From assembly GCA_963839285.1 (NCBI GenBank), contig CAWIUN010000020.1, forward strand, positions 924,449 through 988,448: DNA of 64,000 bases, in the 5' to 3' direction. A program made the position numbers and the translations under genes. Positions 8,946 through 17,458 of the stretch are shown piece by piece. The notes under the pieces were generated by a model. The model was not told the DNA's origin. It made no database searches and saw nothing but the letters and a program-made list of their open reading frames with translations. Within the stretch, counting starts at the first letter, position 1. Each line of letters starts with the position of its first letter. Source of the DNA: DASSSQ01 sp963839285 (GTDB lineage: Bacteria; Actinomycetota; Thermoleophilia; Gaiellales; Gaiellaceae).

Positions 8946-8951
8946 TAGAGT
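8946..8951 (+). promoter_or_regulatory. -10-like element before gene at 8958
   Basis: TAGAGT ends exactly six bases before the ATG at 8958, predicting transcription from the start codon. There is no purine-rich ribosome binding site in between. Confidence 0.5.
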
Positions 8952-8957
8952 CGGGGC

Positions 8958-9146
8958 ATGGAACGCGTTGCGCCGCCGACCGACCGGCCGACCATGCCCG
9001 TGCGCCACGCGCACTCGCAGAACGGGGGCCGCCCGCGCGACGCGTCGGCTCTGATGCCCGTGCTCGTGCTCGCCGCGGCCTTCGCGCTCGGCGTCGTCGT
9101 CGCACGGGTGCTCGACTGGAGGACGCATGCACACCCGGACCGCTGA
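8958..9146 (+). CDS. Small single-span membrane protein
   Basis: 62 residues. A hydrophilic N-terminal third is followed by one membrane helix (ALMPVLVLAAAFALGVVVARVL) and a short basic tail. No family is recognised. It is the first gene of a small envelope operon with a holin-fold membrane protein and a DUF3618-like protein; its 3' end overlaps the next start. This trio is common in actinobacteria, where it is presumed to be membrane-associated stress or envelope machinery, a role I infer from company only. Confidence 0.6.
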   Translation: MERVAPPTDRPTMPVRHAHSQNGGRPRDASALMPVLVLAAAFALGVVVARVLDWRTHAHPDR

Positions 9147-9529
9147 GCCTGTTCGGCAACGGCGGCGTCGGCGCCGCGGCCAAGCACGTCGCCGAGCACG
9201 CGAGCTCGCTCGCGCGGCTCGAGGTGCAGCTCGCCACGCTCGAGCTGAAGCGGAAGCTGACGACCCTCGGCCTCGGCGCCGGCCTGCTCGTCGGCGCGGC
9301 CGTCTTCGGCTGGTTCCTGCTCATGTTCCTGCTCGCCGCCGCGGGCGCGGCCTGGACGCTGATCCTGCCCGTCTGGGCGGCGATGCTCGTGATGGTCGGG
9401 GCGCTCGGGCTCGTCGCCGGCGTGCTCGCCGCGATCGGGCTGGCGGTGCTCCGGAAGGCCTCGCCGCCGGTGCCCGAGCAGGCGATCGAGGAGGCGCGGA
9501 AGACGACGGAGGTGCTGCGTGCCGAGTAA
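9127..9529 (+). CDS. Phage-holin-superfamily-6-like membrane protein (DUF1469 type)
   Basis: The core reads FGNGGVGAAAKHVAEHASSL then LARLEVQLATLELKRKL, an amphipathic helix, then two long membrane helices (LGAGLLVGAAVFGWFLLMFL and WAAMLVMVGALGLVAGVLAA). This helix plus hairpin arrangement is the Phage_holin_3_6/DUF1469 pattern. ATG 9127 has GGAGG four bases upstream but is one base out of frame with the body; dropping one C from ACACCCGG gives a start MHTGPLSLFGNGG, so a homopolymer error is the likely cause. It overlaps the DUF3618-like gene by 11 bases. Confidence 0.7.
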
Positions 9530-9800
9530 CGGGAGCTCCGCGAGAGAGGTCAAGGAGCAGATCCAGGTCGAGCGCGAGCAGCTCGCCCACGCCGTCGAGG
9601 CGCTGCGCGGCGAGCTGCAGGAGGCCGCGGACGTGGGCGGCAGGCTGCGGCCGAAGCTGCCGTTCCTGGCGGCGGGCGCGCTCGGTGCGGGCTTCGTGGT
9701 CGCGGGCGGGCTCGGCGCCACCGCGCGGCTCGTCTTCCGCCGCGGGCGCGAGGGCCGCACGAAGGCGGCGGTCGGCCGCTACGAGCTCGTCCACAAGTAG
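9519..9800 (+). CDS. DUF3618-like membrane protein
   Basis: 93 residues from a GTG inside the end of the previous gene. An N-terminal amphipathic helix (REVKEQIQVEREQLAHAVEAL) resembles the DUF3618 signature of an E-x-x-R-x-x-L-A-x-x-V-x-A-L heptad, and one membrane helix follows (LPFLAAGALGAGFVVAGGLG), ending in a basic tail. The N-terminal helix is likely amphipathic and cytoplasmic. Genomic pairing with a holin-superfamily-6 protein is typical for this family. Function unknown. Confidence 0.65.
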   Translation: MPSNGSSAREVKEQIQVEREQLAHAVEALRGELQEAADVGGRLRPKLPFLAAGALGAGFVVAGGLGATARLVFRRGREGRTKAAVGRYELVHK

Positions 9801-9908
9801 GAACCCTTCGAGCTCGCTCGAGGAGCCGGGTCCGCGGCGAGGCGCCGGTCGACGCAGCTTCGTGCGGCACGGATGCCGCTGCGCCGACCGACGCCGTTCC
9901 GCCGGGTG

Positions 9909-9974
9909 CTAGAGGAGCCAGATCAGCAGCACGATGACCAGGATGACGGCCAGTATTCCTCCACCGATGTACAT
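9909..9974 (-). CDS. 21-residue hydrophobic membrane peptide
   Basis: An ATG at 9974 is preceded by a strong ribosome binding site (AAGGAGGT, centred about 8 bases upstream) and encodes MYIGGGILAVILVIVLLIWLL before a stop. The peptide is essentially one transmembrane helix with a Gly-rich N-terminus. Such tiny proteins are found in actinobacterial genomes but have no established function. The good Shine-Dalgarno and uniform hydrophobicity argue that it is real. It lies alone between the DUF3618-like gene (convergent) and pheT. Confidence 0.65.
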   Translation of the reverse strand: MYIGGGILAVILVIVLLIWLL

Positions 9975-10048
9975 GCGAGACCTCCTTCGCCTGCGTTTGC
10001 AGACGGGGTAACGGAGATCGGCCCGTTTCGGGTGCGGGCGACGGGACG

Positions 10049-12355
10049 CTAGGCGCGCAGCTCGGCGCCGAACCGCTCGCGCAGCGCGTCGACGACCGCC
10101 GACCGCAGCCGCGTCGCGTCCTCGTCGGAGAGCGTCCGCTCGGCCGACTGGTAGGTGACGGCGAAGGCGACGGACTTGCGGCCCTCGCCCACCTGCGGGC
10201 CGCGGTAGACGTCGAAGACGCGGAGCTCGCGCAGCTCCTCGCCCGCGGCCTCGCGCGCGGCGGCGGCGAGCTCGCCCGCCGCCACCGACTCGGCGACGGC
10301 GAAGGCGAGATCCTCCTTCACGGCCGGGAAGGTGACGACGTCCTGGTAGAGGATCCGCTCCGGCACCTGCTCGAAGAGCGTGTCGAGGTCGAGCTCGAAC
10401 GCTCCCCACTCGCCGTCGAGCAGCCTCGGGTCGAGCTGCGCGACCCAGCCGCCGGGCACCTCCGCGCAGGCCGGCGTCGGCATGAACGGATGCGCCGCGG
10501 CCCGGAAGGACGGCTCCACCTTCAAGGCCTCGAACAGCGTCTCGACCGCCCCCTTCGCCCGGAAGTAGCCGCCGCGGAGGATCCCGCCGACGCGCCAGCG
10601 CTCCTCCGGCAGCGGCTCCCCGCTCGGCAGGTAGACGTGCGCGATCTCGTAGAGCGCCGGGCTCGCCTCGCCCGCGTTCACGTTCAGGCGCGCCGCGCCG
10701 ACGAGCCCGTGCAGGAGCGTCGTCCGCAGCACCCGCTGCAGCTCCGACGAGCGGCACCGGCAGGCACGAGCGCGTCCGGGTGCGGATCCTCCGGTTGGAG
10801 CGAATAGGTGTAGGCCTCGAAGAGCCCCTGGCCGACGAGCACGTCGCCGACGAGCCGCCGCAGCCGCTGCTCGCGCGTCAGGCGGCCGAACATCTCGCGC
10901 CGCGCGGGCAGCGTCGCGGGAACGTCCTCGAGCCGGAAGCGCGCGACCTCCTCGACGAGGTCGATCTCGCGGCGGACGTCGCGGGCGCGCCAGTGCGGCA
11001 CGCGCACCTGCCAGTCCTCGCTCACCTCGAAGCCGAGCCGCTCGAGCCGCTCCCGCTGCTCGCCCTCGGGGAACTCGATCCCGACCACCTGCTCGGGCCG
11101 CTCGGGCCGGAGCCGGACGACCGGCCGGCTCGGGCAGCTCCGCCTTGCACGTCGGTCGAGCCGACCCAGCGCGCGCCCGCGAGCTCGACCAGGAGCTGCG
11201 TCGCGTAGAGGGCCGCCTGCCCGGCGAGCACGGGCGAGACGCCCTTCTCCCAGCGGGTCTGCGCCTCGGAGCGCATGTGCAGCCGCTCGCCGCTGCGGAG
11301 CACGCCGAGCTGCTCGAAGTTCGCCGCCTCGAGCAGGACGTTCGTCGTCTCCGCCGAGACCTCGGTCTCCTCGCCGCCCATGATCCCGGCGACGGCGACC
11401 GGCCGCTCCGCGTCGGCGATCACGAGCTCCTCGCTCGTCAGCTCGCGGACGGTGCCGTCGAGCGTGCGGATCTCCTCGCCCGTCGCGCGCGCGGCGGACG
11501 ACGATCCGGCCGCCGCGGAGCGTCGTCGAAGTCGAAGGCGTGCAGCGGGCTGCCGAGGCGCGAGCATCACGTAGTTCGTGACGTCGACGACGTTGGAGAT
11601 CGGTCGCATCCCGGCGCCATAGAGGCGCGCCTTCATCCACGGCGGGTGACGTCGCCCGACCGCCACGTCGCGGAAGAGCCGGCCGACGTAGCGCGGGCAG
11701 CGCTCGAGGTCCTCGATCCGCACGTCCACCGGCTCGTCGCCCGCCCGCTCGCGGCTCCCGGCCGGGCGGCGGCGCCAGCTCCGAGCCGGTGAGCGCGGCG
11801 ACCTCGCGCGCGATCCCGTAGATCGAGGTCAGGTCGGGCCGGTTGTAGCCCGTCTCGATCTCGAGCACGATTCGTCGGCGAGCGGGAGCACGTCGGCGAG
11901 CGGCGTGCCCGGCTCGTGCTCGGGGTCGAGGAGCATGATCCCGGTGTGGTCGGTGCCGAGCTCGACCTCGTCCTCGGCGAGGATCATCCCGTTCGAGAGC
12001 TCGCCTCGCACCTTGCGCCGCTCGAGCTCGAGGCCGTTCGGCAGCACCGCGCCGGGGAGCGCGACCGCGACCGTCGCGCCCGCGCCGAAGTTCCACGCGC
12101 CGCAGACGATCTGCAGCGGCTCGCCCTCCCCCACGTCGACCCGGCAGAGCTGCAGCCGGTCGGCGTTCGGGTGCTTGACCGCCTCGAGCACCCGCGCGAC
12201 GCGGAAGCGGCCGAGGTTGCCGTCGACGTCGGGCACGCCGCGGCGCACGATCCGGTCGACCTCGCAGCTCGTGAAGACGAGCCGGTCGCGCCAGCTCCTC
12301 GAGCGGCAGGTCGAACGGCGACGTACTCGCGCAGCCAGGAGACGGGGACCTTCAT
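10049..12355 (-). CDS. pheT: Phenylalanyl-tRNA synthetase beta subunit, about nine frameshifts
   Basis: PheT pieces appear in order on the minus strand but in alternating frames: start MKVPVSWLREYV, the tRNA-binding domain (ARVLEAVKHPNADRLQLCRV), then IETGYNRPDLTSIYGIAREV, then NVVDVTNYVML, then GIMGGEETEVS, then EIDLVEEVARF, and the C-terminal anticodon-binding FDX-ACB domain ending about RERFGAELRA. Frame changes lie near 12325, 12290, 11875, 11745, 11565, 11530, 11490, 11130 and 10765. The overall span gives about 768 codons, normal for PheT. Every core motif survives once one base is dropped or added at each break. PheT is essential, so these are more likely consensus errors than decay. 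Start is 1 base after the pheS stop. Confidence 0.85.
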
Positions 12356-12356
12356 C

Positions 12357-13355
12357 TCAGAATTGCGACAGGACTCGCAGGTCGTTGTCCCAGAAGGCGC
12401 GCAGGTCGGGGATGCCGTGCCGCAGCATGGCGATCCGCTCGATCCCGAGCCCGAAGGCGAAGCCGCTCCAGACGTCGGGGTCGTAGCCGACGTTCCGGAA
12501 CACGTCCGGGTCGACCCAGCCGGCGCCGCCCATCTCGATCCAGCCGGAGTGCTTGCAGACCGGGCAGCCGCTGCCGCCGCAGAGGAAGCAGGTGACGTCG
12601 AACTCGACCGACGGCTCGGTGAACGGGAAGTAGCTCGTCCGCATCCGCACCTCGCGCTCGGGGCCGAAGAGGCGCCGGAAGAAGGTGAGCGTCGTCCCCT
12701 GCAGGTCGGCGAGCGTCAGGCCGCGGTCGACGGCGAGGCACTCGACCTGGAGGAAGGTCGGCGAGTGCGTCGCGTCGGGCGTGTCGCGGCGATAGCAGCG
12801 GCCGGGCGAGATCATGTAGATCGGCGGCTGCCGCGACTCCATCATCCGGATCTGGTCCGGCGAGGTGTGCGTGCGCAGGAGCACGTCGTCGCGAGAGGTA
12901 GAAGGTGTCGGTCGGCGAGCGCGACGGGTGGCCGGCGTCGAACGTCAGCGCGTCGAAGTTGTGCCAGACGTCGGTCACCTCCGGCCCCTCGTAGACCTCG
13001 TAGCCGAGCCCGAGGAAGATGTCCTCGATCTCGCGCCGGATCTGGGTCAGGAGGTGCAGCCGGCCGCGCGGGAAGTCGCTCGCCGGGGAGCGTGACGTCG
13101 ACGTCGCTCTGCGCGTAGAGCCGCTCGAGCTCGGTCGCGCTCGATCGCCGCCTCGCGATCGGCGACCGCCGCCTCGAGCCGCTGGCGGATGCCGTTCAGC
13201 AGCATCCCCGTCTCGCGGTCGCGGACGCCGCGCAGCGCCTGGACGAGGTCGCTCTTGCGGCCGAGGAAGCGGACGCGCGCCTCGTCGAGGCCCTCGGGCC
13301 CCGAAGCGGCCGCGATCGCGCTTCCCGCCTCGCTTTCGTAGGCCTCCCAGTCCAT
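12357..13355 (-). CDS. pheS: Phenylalanyl-tRNA synthetase alpha subunit, three frameshifts
   Basis: Starts MDWEAYESEAGSAIAAASGP and carries the N-terminal coiled coil (VRFLGRKSDLVQALRG), then motif regions ending in GLGIERIAMLRHGIPDLRAF. The motif 2 region reads PGRCYRRDTPDATHSPTFLQ and motif 3 GFAFGLGIERIAM, with the Phe-binding FTEPSVEFDVTC stretch between. A CxxC-like pair set (CFLCGGSGCPVCKHSG) is seen, a zinc-finger-like insert found in several actinobacterial PheS. Breaks near 13140, 13085 and 12888 are each explained by one extra base. The ATG at 13355 is six bases from a TACTCT hexamer, predicting a leaderless transcript for pheST. Confidence 0.88.
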
Positions 13356-13361
13356 CCGGCG

Positions 13362-13371
13362 AGAGTACCAT
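13362..13371. promoter_or_regulatory. Overlapping divergent -10 elements, pheS and methyltransferase
   Basis: On the minus strand TACTCT (13362-13367) ends six bases before the pheS ATG. On the plus strand TACCAT (13366-13371) ends eight bases before the GTG at 13380. The two hexamers share two bases, so the two promoters would compete for polymerase. Confidence 0.45.
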
Positions 13372-13379
13372 CGGCTTCC

Positions 13380-14094
13380 GTGGGGTCTCCGTACGACGAC
13401 ATCGCCGAGCTCTACGACCCCTGGTCGCGGAGCGTCGTCGAGGACGTCGGCTTCTACGTCGAGGAGGCCGTCGCCGCCGGCGGGCCGGTGGTCGAGCTCG
13501 GCGTCGGCACCGGCCGGATCGCGATCCCCGTCGCCGCCGAGGGGATCGAGGTGATCGGCGTCGACTCCTCGCCGGGGATGCTCGAGGTCTGCCGCCGCCG
13601 CGCCGAGCTCGCCGGGGTCGCGGGCCTGATCGACCTGCGCGTCGGCGACCTGCGCGAGCCGCCGGTTCCCGAGCGCGTCCGGCTCGTCACCGTCCCCTTC
13701 CGCTCGCTGCTCCACCTGCTCGACGACGAGGAGCGCCTGCGCGCGCTCGCGGCGGCGCACGAGCTGCTCCTCCCCGGCGGCCGGCTCGTCTTCGACGTCT
13801 TCGCGCCCGGCCGCGACGACATCCTCGAGACGCACGGCCGCTGGATCGAGCGCGAGCCCGGGATCTGGGAGCGCGCGGACTGGGACGAGCCGGGCCGGAC
13901 GCTGACCCTGTCCGTGCGCGACGAGTCGGGCGGCTCGACGATGCAGCTCGCCTGGCTGCCGCCGGACGGACTGGCGCCGTCTCCTCCGCGAGGCGGGCTT
14001 CGAGCTGGTCGCGCTCTACGGCTGGTTCGACCGCCGCCCCTACCGCGGCGGCGAGGACACCGTCTGGGTGGCGCGGCGCAGGGAGACATCGTGA
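13380..14094 (+). CDS. Class I SAM-dependent methyltransferase, frameshifted late
   Basis: A Rossmann methyltransferase: MGSPYDDIAELYDPWSRS start, motif I VVELGVGTGRIAIPVA, motif II VIGVDSSPGMLEVCRRR, motif III LRVGDLREPPV and the LLLPGGRLVFDVF strand. Substrate unknown; the family methylates small molecules or proteins. The frame breaks near 13970. The next frame reads RRLLREAGFELVALYGWFDR and ends at a TGA at 14094 inside a short palindrome. One extra base explains it, giving about 237 residues. GTG start at 13380 is 24 bases from the divergent pheS start. Confidence 0.75.
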
Positions 14095-14105
14095 CGTTTC
14101 GTCAC
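14091..14105. repeat. 15-base palindrome at convergent gene ends (copy 1)
   Basis: GTGACGTTTCGTCAC, a 6-base perfect inverted repeat with a 3-base centre. It overlaps the stop codon of the methyltransferase and lies between two convergent genes. An almost identical copy is at 16286. It could be a weak bidirectional terminator or a protein binding site; there is no T-tract. Confidence 0.5.
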
Positions 14106-14123
14106 AAGGCGTGAACTGCCGGC

Positions 14124-14588
14124 TCAGCCGGTCCCGTGCTTGAGCGCCGACTCGCGCGCCTGCGCCTCCGCGAGGGTCAGCGAGCCGGCGCAGACCTGCT
14201 CGCGCAGGTCGTTCTCCGTCCGGTCGACGTGGTCTGCCCAGGGGCGCGGCTGCGGCCAGAGGTTGCGCGGGTCGTCCGGCGCGCCGCCGAGCTCGAGGCT
14301 GATCAGGTGGTCCTCCTGGTAGTCGGAGGGCGAGCCGGCGACGCCGTACTCGCGCATCTGGCGCCGCTTCAGGTCGCCGGTGTAGCTCGACGAGGGGCGG
14401 ATCGTCCGCGTCCAGCCGCTGACGCAGATCGTCTGCCCGATCGTCTCCTGGGTGACGTCGGGGTTGAGCACGCCGGGCGTCCGCGCCGCGTCGGCGTAGT
14501 ACGGCGGCCGCTCGCCGCCGCGCGGCCAGAGGAGCACGACCGCGAGCACGAGCGCGGCCGCGACGGCGATCTCCGCGGCGCGGCGCAT
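14124..14588 (-). CDS. Secreted or anchored HNH-like protein
   Basis: 154 residues with an N-terminal membrane/signal helix (AAEIAVAAALVLAVVLLWP). The extracytoplasmic part has an EDHLISLELGGAPDDPRNLWPQP block, a pattern of D-H-x-I-x-L-E-x-G-G...N-L-W-P seen in exported HNH-fold nuclease-like proteins of bacteria. The His in DHLI and Asn in RNLWP would be the candidate active-site residues. Whether it cuts DNA is unproven. It is a single gene, convergent with the methyltransferase and separated by 19 bases from the SpoU methyltransferase stop. Confidence 0.6.
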   Translation of the reverse strand: MRRAAEIAVAAALVLAVVLLWPRGGERPPYYADAARTPGVLNPDVTQETIGQTICVSGWTRTIRPSSSYTGDLKRRQMREYGVAGSPSDYQEDHLISLELGGAPDDPRNLWPQPRPWADHVDRTENDLREQVCAGSLTLAEAQARESALKHGTG

Positions 14589-14605
14589 GCGTCCGACGCT
14601 AGGCG

Positions 14606-15310
14606 CTAGCCCGCGCCGCCGCCAGTGGCCGCAACAGACCAGGCGTAGAGGGCGATCGCGCCCGCGGCCGCGACGTTGAGCGACTCGGCCGGCCCCGGGG
14701 TGGGAATCGTCGCGATCTCGTCACAGGATCGGAGCAGCTCGTCCGGCAGCCCCTCCCGCTCGGCGCCGAGCAGGAACAGGGTCGGCTCCTCGCCGAACGC
14801 GAGCTCGGCGAGCGGCCTGCCGCCGTGAGCCGCCAGCGCGACCCGCCGGCCCGGCGCTCCGTCGAGCGGCACGAGCGGGACGCGAAAGCCGGCGCCGGCG
14901 GCCGCCCGGAGCGCCTTCGGCGCGGTCGGGTCGGCGCAGCCGCGCGAGACCGCGACGCAGGCGCCGAAGGCATCCGCGCTCCGGATCAACGTGCCGAGGT
15001 TCCCCGGGTCGGCGACCCGCCAGAGGCCGAGCACCACCCTGTGGTCGCCGGAGCACGACCTCGGCAGGTCGGCGCTGCGGAACACCGCCAGCACGCGCGG
15101 CGGGTGCCCGAGCGTCGAGACCTCCGCGAGCAGCTCGGGGGCGACGTCCTCGCCGCTCCGCAGCAGCTCGACCGGCTCGAGCCCGGCCGCGAGCCCGGCG
15201 TCGACCACGTCCTCGCCCTCGCAGACGAAGAGGCCGAGCCGCTGCCGCTGCGCCCGGCCGTGCAGCCGCCGGACGAGCCGGAGCTTCGGGTTGTCGCGCG
15301 AGGTGATCAC
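14606..15310 (-). CDS. SpoU/TrmH-family RNA 2'-O-methyltransferase
   Basis: 234 residues from a GTG (VITSRDNPKLRLVRRLHGRA), the classic N-terminus of the TrmH-type 23S rRNA methyltransferases. Three SPOUT motifs are seen: motif 1 around DPGNLGTLIRSADAFG, motif 2 around LFLLGAEREGLPDELL and motif 3 around IPTPGPAESLNVAAAGAIALY, which form the trefoil-knot SAM site. The substrate is likely a rRNA or tRNA ribose. It sits between pheST and rplT in a translation-gene neighbourhood, which fits. TACGCT seven bases before the GTG suggests an almost leaderless transcript. Confidence 0.85.
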   Translation of the reverse strand: MITSRDNPKLRLVRRLHGRAQRQRLGLFVCEGEDVVDAGLAAGLEPVELLRSGEDVAPELLAEVSTLGHPPRVLAVFRSADLPRSCSGDHRVVLGLWRVADPGNLGTLIRSADAFGACVAVSRGCADPTAPKALRAAAGAGFRVPLVPLDGAPGRRVALAAHGGRPLAELAFGEEPTLFLLGAEREGLPDELLRSCDEIATIPTPGPAESLNVAAAGAIALYAWSVAATGGGAG

Positions 15311-15332
15311 GCGCGCTAGCGTACGGAGTTCC

Positions 15333-16308
15333 GTGGACCGCAGGCAGTTCCTCGCCGGCGCGGCCGCCCTGGCGCTCGCGCCGCAGGCCCTGGCGAAGAC
15401 CGGGGGCGGCGCCGCGCCGCTCGCGCTCGTCACGGCCGACCTGGAGGCGCACCTCGTCGCCGTCGACCTGGCGGCCGGCACGGTCGTGCGCCGGATCGAG
15501 ACCGCCGCCTTCCCGCGCAGCATCGAGGCCGTCGGCGCCGCGCGCGCGGTCGTCGCGCACGCCGACATCGGCGTGGTCTCGATCGTCGACGGGCTCCGCG
15601 TCGGCCACGTCCTCCACGGCTTCGGCGTCCCGCGCTACACGGCCGCTCACCCGGACGGCCGCCACGCCTTCGTCAGCGACGCGGGCCGCGGCGAGGTCGT
15701 CTGCCTCGACGTCGTCCGCGGTCGCGTCGTCGGGCGTGCGCAGGTGGGCGCCGGGGCGCGTCACCTCTCGCTCGACGCCGGCAGCCGCCTTCCTCTGGGT
15801 CGCGCTCGGCACCAAGGCGCGCGAGGTGGCGGTCGTCGACGTCTCGCGCCTCGCCCGGCCGCAGCTGTCAGGGCGCTTCCGGCCGCCGTTCCTCGCCCAC
15901 GACGTCGCCTTCGCACCGGACGCCCGCCACGTCTGGGTCGGCTCGGGCGACCGGAACGAGCTGGCGGTCTACGACCCGCTCGGACGACTCCTGCGCCGCG
16001 TCCCGGGCGACTGGCCGCCCCAGCACGTCTCCTTCGCAGGCAGCCGCGCATACGTGACGAGCGGCTGGAGCGGGACGCTGAACGTGCACCGCGCGAGCGG
16101 CGCGCGGCTGGCACGCACGGTCGTCCCCGTCGGCTCCTACAACGTCCAGTCGGGCGCCGGGCGAGTCCTGACGCCGGGCCTCGGGACGGGAACGCTGACG
16201 ATCCTCGACGACGAAGGCGCCGTGCGGAAGGAGCTGCGCGTTGCGCGCTCCTCGCACGACGCCTGCGTCGTCAGCGTCCTAGCTAGTGACGATTCGTCAC
16301 TTGGCTGA
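15333..16308 (+). CDS. Tat-exported beta-propeller (YVTN-like) protein, frameshifted
   Basis: The GTG start gives a twin-arginine leader, MDRRQFLAGAAALALAPQAL, so the protein should be exported folded. The rest consists of repeated beta-propeller blades with VVAHADIGVVSIVDGLRVGHV, YTAAHPDGRHAFVSDAGRGEV and AFAPDARHVWVGSGDRNELAV type units, like YVTN/lactonase propellers. Propeller function (binding or electron-transfer partner) is unknown. The frame breaks near 15785, where one extra G can be removed, giving about 324 residues. The 3' end overlaps rplT by 12 bases and sits in the second palindrome. Confidence 0.7.
16286..16300. repeat. 15-base palindrome at convergent gene ends (copy 2)
   Basis: GTGACGATTCGTCAC, differing by one central base from the copy at 14091. 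It too lies where two genes converge (beta-propeller protein and rplT) and includes the rplT stop codon. Confidence 0.5.
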
Positions 16309-16659
16309 CAGCGCGGTCTTGGCCTGCTCGGCGATCTGGCCGAACGCGGCCGGATCGCTGACGGCGAGGTCCGCGAGCACCTTGCGGTCGAGCTCGATCT
16401 CCGCCGCCTTGCAGCCGGCGATGAACTGGTTGTAGGAGAGGTCGTGCTGCCGCGCCGCGGCGTTGATGCGCATGATCCAGAGCCGCCGGAAGCTGCGCTT
16501 CTTCGCCTTGCGGTCGCGGTAGGCGTAGGCGAGCGAGTGCTCGACCTGCTCCTTCGCGTAGGTGTAGGAGCTCTTCTTCAGCCCCCAGTAGCCCTTCGCC
16601 TCCGCGAGGACCTTGCGCCGCTTCTTGCGGGCGTGGACGGAGCGCTTGACGCGGGGCAT
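16297..16659 (-). CDS. rplT: 50S ribosomal protein L20
   Basis: 120 residues, standard length, intact. Diagnostic sequence includes MPRVKRSVHARKKRRKVLAEAKGY at the start (first 20 read MPRVKRSVHARKKRRKVLAE), RDRKAKKRSFRRLWIMRINAA and the QHDLSYNQFIAGCKAAEIELDRKVLADLA tail. L20 binds 23S rRNA early in 50S assembly and in several bacteria represses translation of its own operon. It is the last gene of infC-rpmI-rplT; the gap to rpmI is only 3 bases, so translation is coupled. Confidence 0.97.
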   Translation of the reverse strand: MPRVKRSVHARKKRRKVLAEAKGYWGLKKSSYTYAKEQVEHSLAYAYRDRKAKKRSFRRLWIMRINAAARQHDLSYNQFIAGCKAAEIELDRKVLADLAVSDPAAFGQIAEQAKTALSAK

Positions 16660-16662
16660 CCG

Positions 16663-16860
16663 CTATCGCCTCCCCAGCATCCGGAGGACCTTCTTCTCGT
16701 CGCCGGGGGTCACCTCAAGAGCGCGACGGAAGCTCCGCTTCCGCTTCTGCGACTTGTGCTCCAGGTTGTGACTCCGCATCGCGTGACGGCGCAGGAGCTT
16801 CCCCGCTCCCGTCGTCTTGAACCGCTTCTTCGCTGCGCTCTTCGTCTTCTGCTTTGGCAT
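16663..16860 (-). CDS. rpmI: 50S ribosomal protein L35
   Basis: 65 residues with the conserved start MPKQKTKSAAKKRFKTTGAG and basic body (KLLRRHAMRSHNLEHKSQKRKR). It binds 23S rRNA. The gene lies between infC and rplT as in most bacteria. Unusually, its first 146 bases are also covered by the open 3' end of infC in another frame (see infC). Confidence 0.96.
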   Translation of the reverse strand: MPKQKTKSAAKKRFKTTGAGKLLRRHAMRSHNLEHKSQKRKRSFRRALEVTPGDEKKVLRMLGRR

Positions 16861-17419
16861 CGGTGTGTGCTCCTGCGTTCTTCGTCGGTCCGAGCACCAT
16901 CGTCATGTTGCGCCCCTCGAGGAGCGGCTGGGTCTCGATCAGCCCGATCTCCTTGACGTCCTCGGCCAGGCGCATCAGCAGGTCGCGGCCGCGCTCCGGA
17001 TGGTCGCGCTCGCGACCGCGGAACATGATCGTGACCTTGACCTTCGCGCGCTGGTTGAGGAAGCGCTCGACGTGGCCCTTCTTGGTCTCGTAGTCGTGGT
17101 CGCCGATCTTCGGCCTGAGCTTGATCTCCTTGATCTGGATCTGGACCTGGTGCTTCCGGGCGAGCTTTGCCTTCTGCTCCTGCTCGTAGCGGTACTTCCC
17201 GTAGTCCATGACGCGGCAGACGGGCGGATCGGCCTGACCGGCGACCTCGACCAGGTCGAGGTTCTTGCCGTAGGCGTACTCCCGCGCTTCGTCCGACGTC
17301 TTGATCCCCAGCTGCTCCCCGTCCTCCCCGATCAACCGCACCTTGGGCGCGCGGATCGCGTCGTTGATGCGGGTCTGCGGCTGCGGCCTGACCGGTTCGA
17401 CGAACCGACGCGGCCTCAA
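16715..17419 (-). CDS. infC: Translation initiation factor IF-3 with C-terminal extension
   Basis: The first 175 residues are a standard IF-3: TRINDAIRAPKVRLIGEDGE, then the interdomain helix and the C-domain GDHDYETKKGHVERFLNQ with VTIMFRGRERDHPERG, ending near MTMVLGPTKN. IF-3 prevents premature 30S-50S joining and checks the start codon. The frame then stays open for about 55 more residues, rich in Glu/Ala/Ser, and overlaps rpmI by 146 bases. Charged IF-3 tails are known in high-GC actinobacteria, but one this deep in rpmI may also reflect a lost stop. The start is TTG at 17419, in line with IF-3's habit of using non-ATG starts. No frameshift is needed. Confidence 0.9.
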   Translation of the reverse strand: MRPRRFVEPVRPQPQTRINDAIRAPKVRLIGEDGEQLGIKTSDEAREYAYGKNLDLVEVAGQADPPVCRVMDYGKYRYEQEQKAKLARKHQVQIQIKEIKLRPKIGDHDYETKKGHVERFLNQRAKVKVTIMFRGRERDHPERGRDLLMRLAEDVKEIGLIETQPLLEGRNMTMVLGPTKNAGAHTDAKAEDEERSEEAVQDDGSGEAPAPSRDAESQPGAQVAEAEAELPSRS

Positions 17420-17458
17420 TTGGATGTCACCAAGCTCTTAGCGCCTCCTCTGGATACG

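Noticed and set aside
10049..13355. pheS and pheT as pseudogenes
   Set aside because: All core motifs are kept and in order; every break is a single base; the enzyme is essential and no second copy is seen. Consensus error is simpler.
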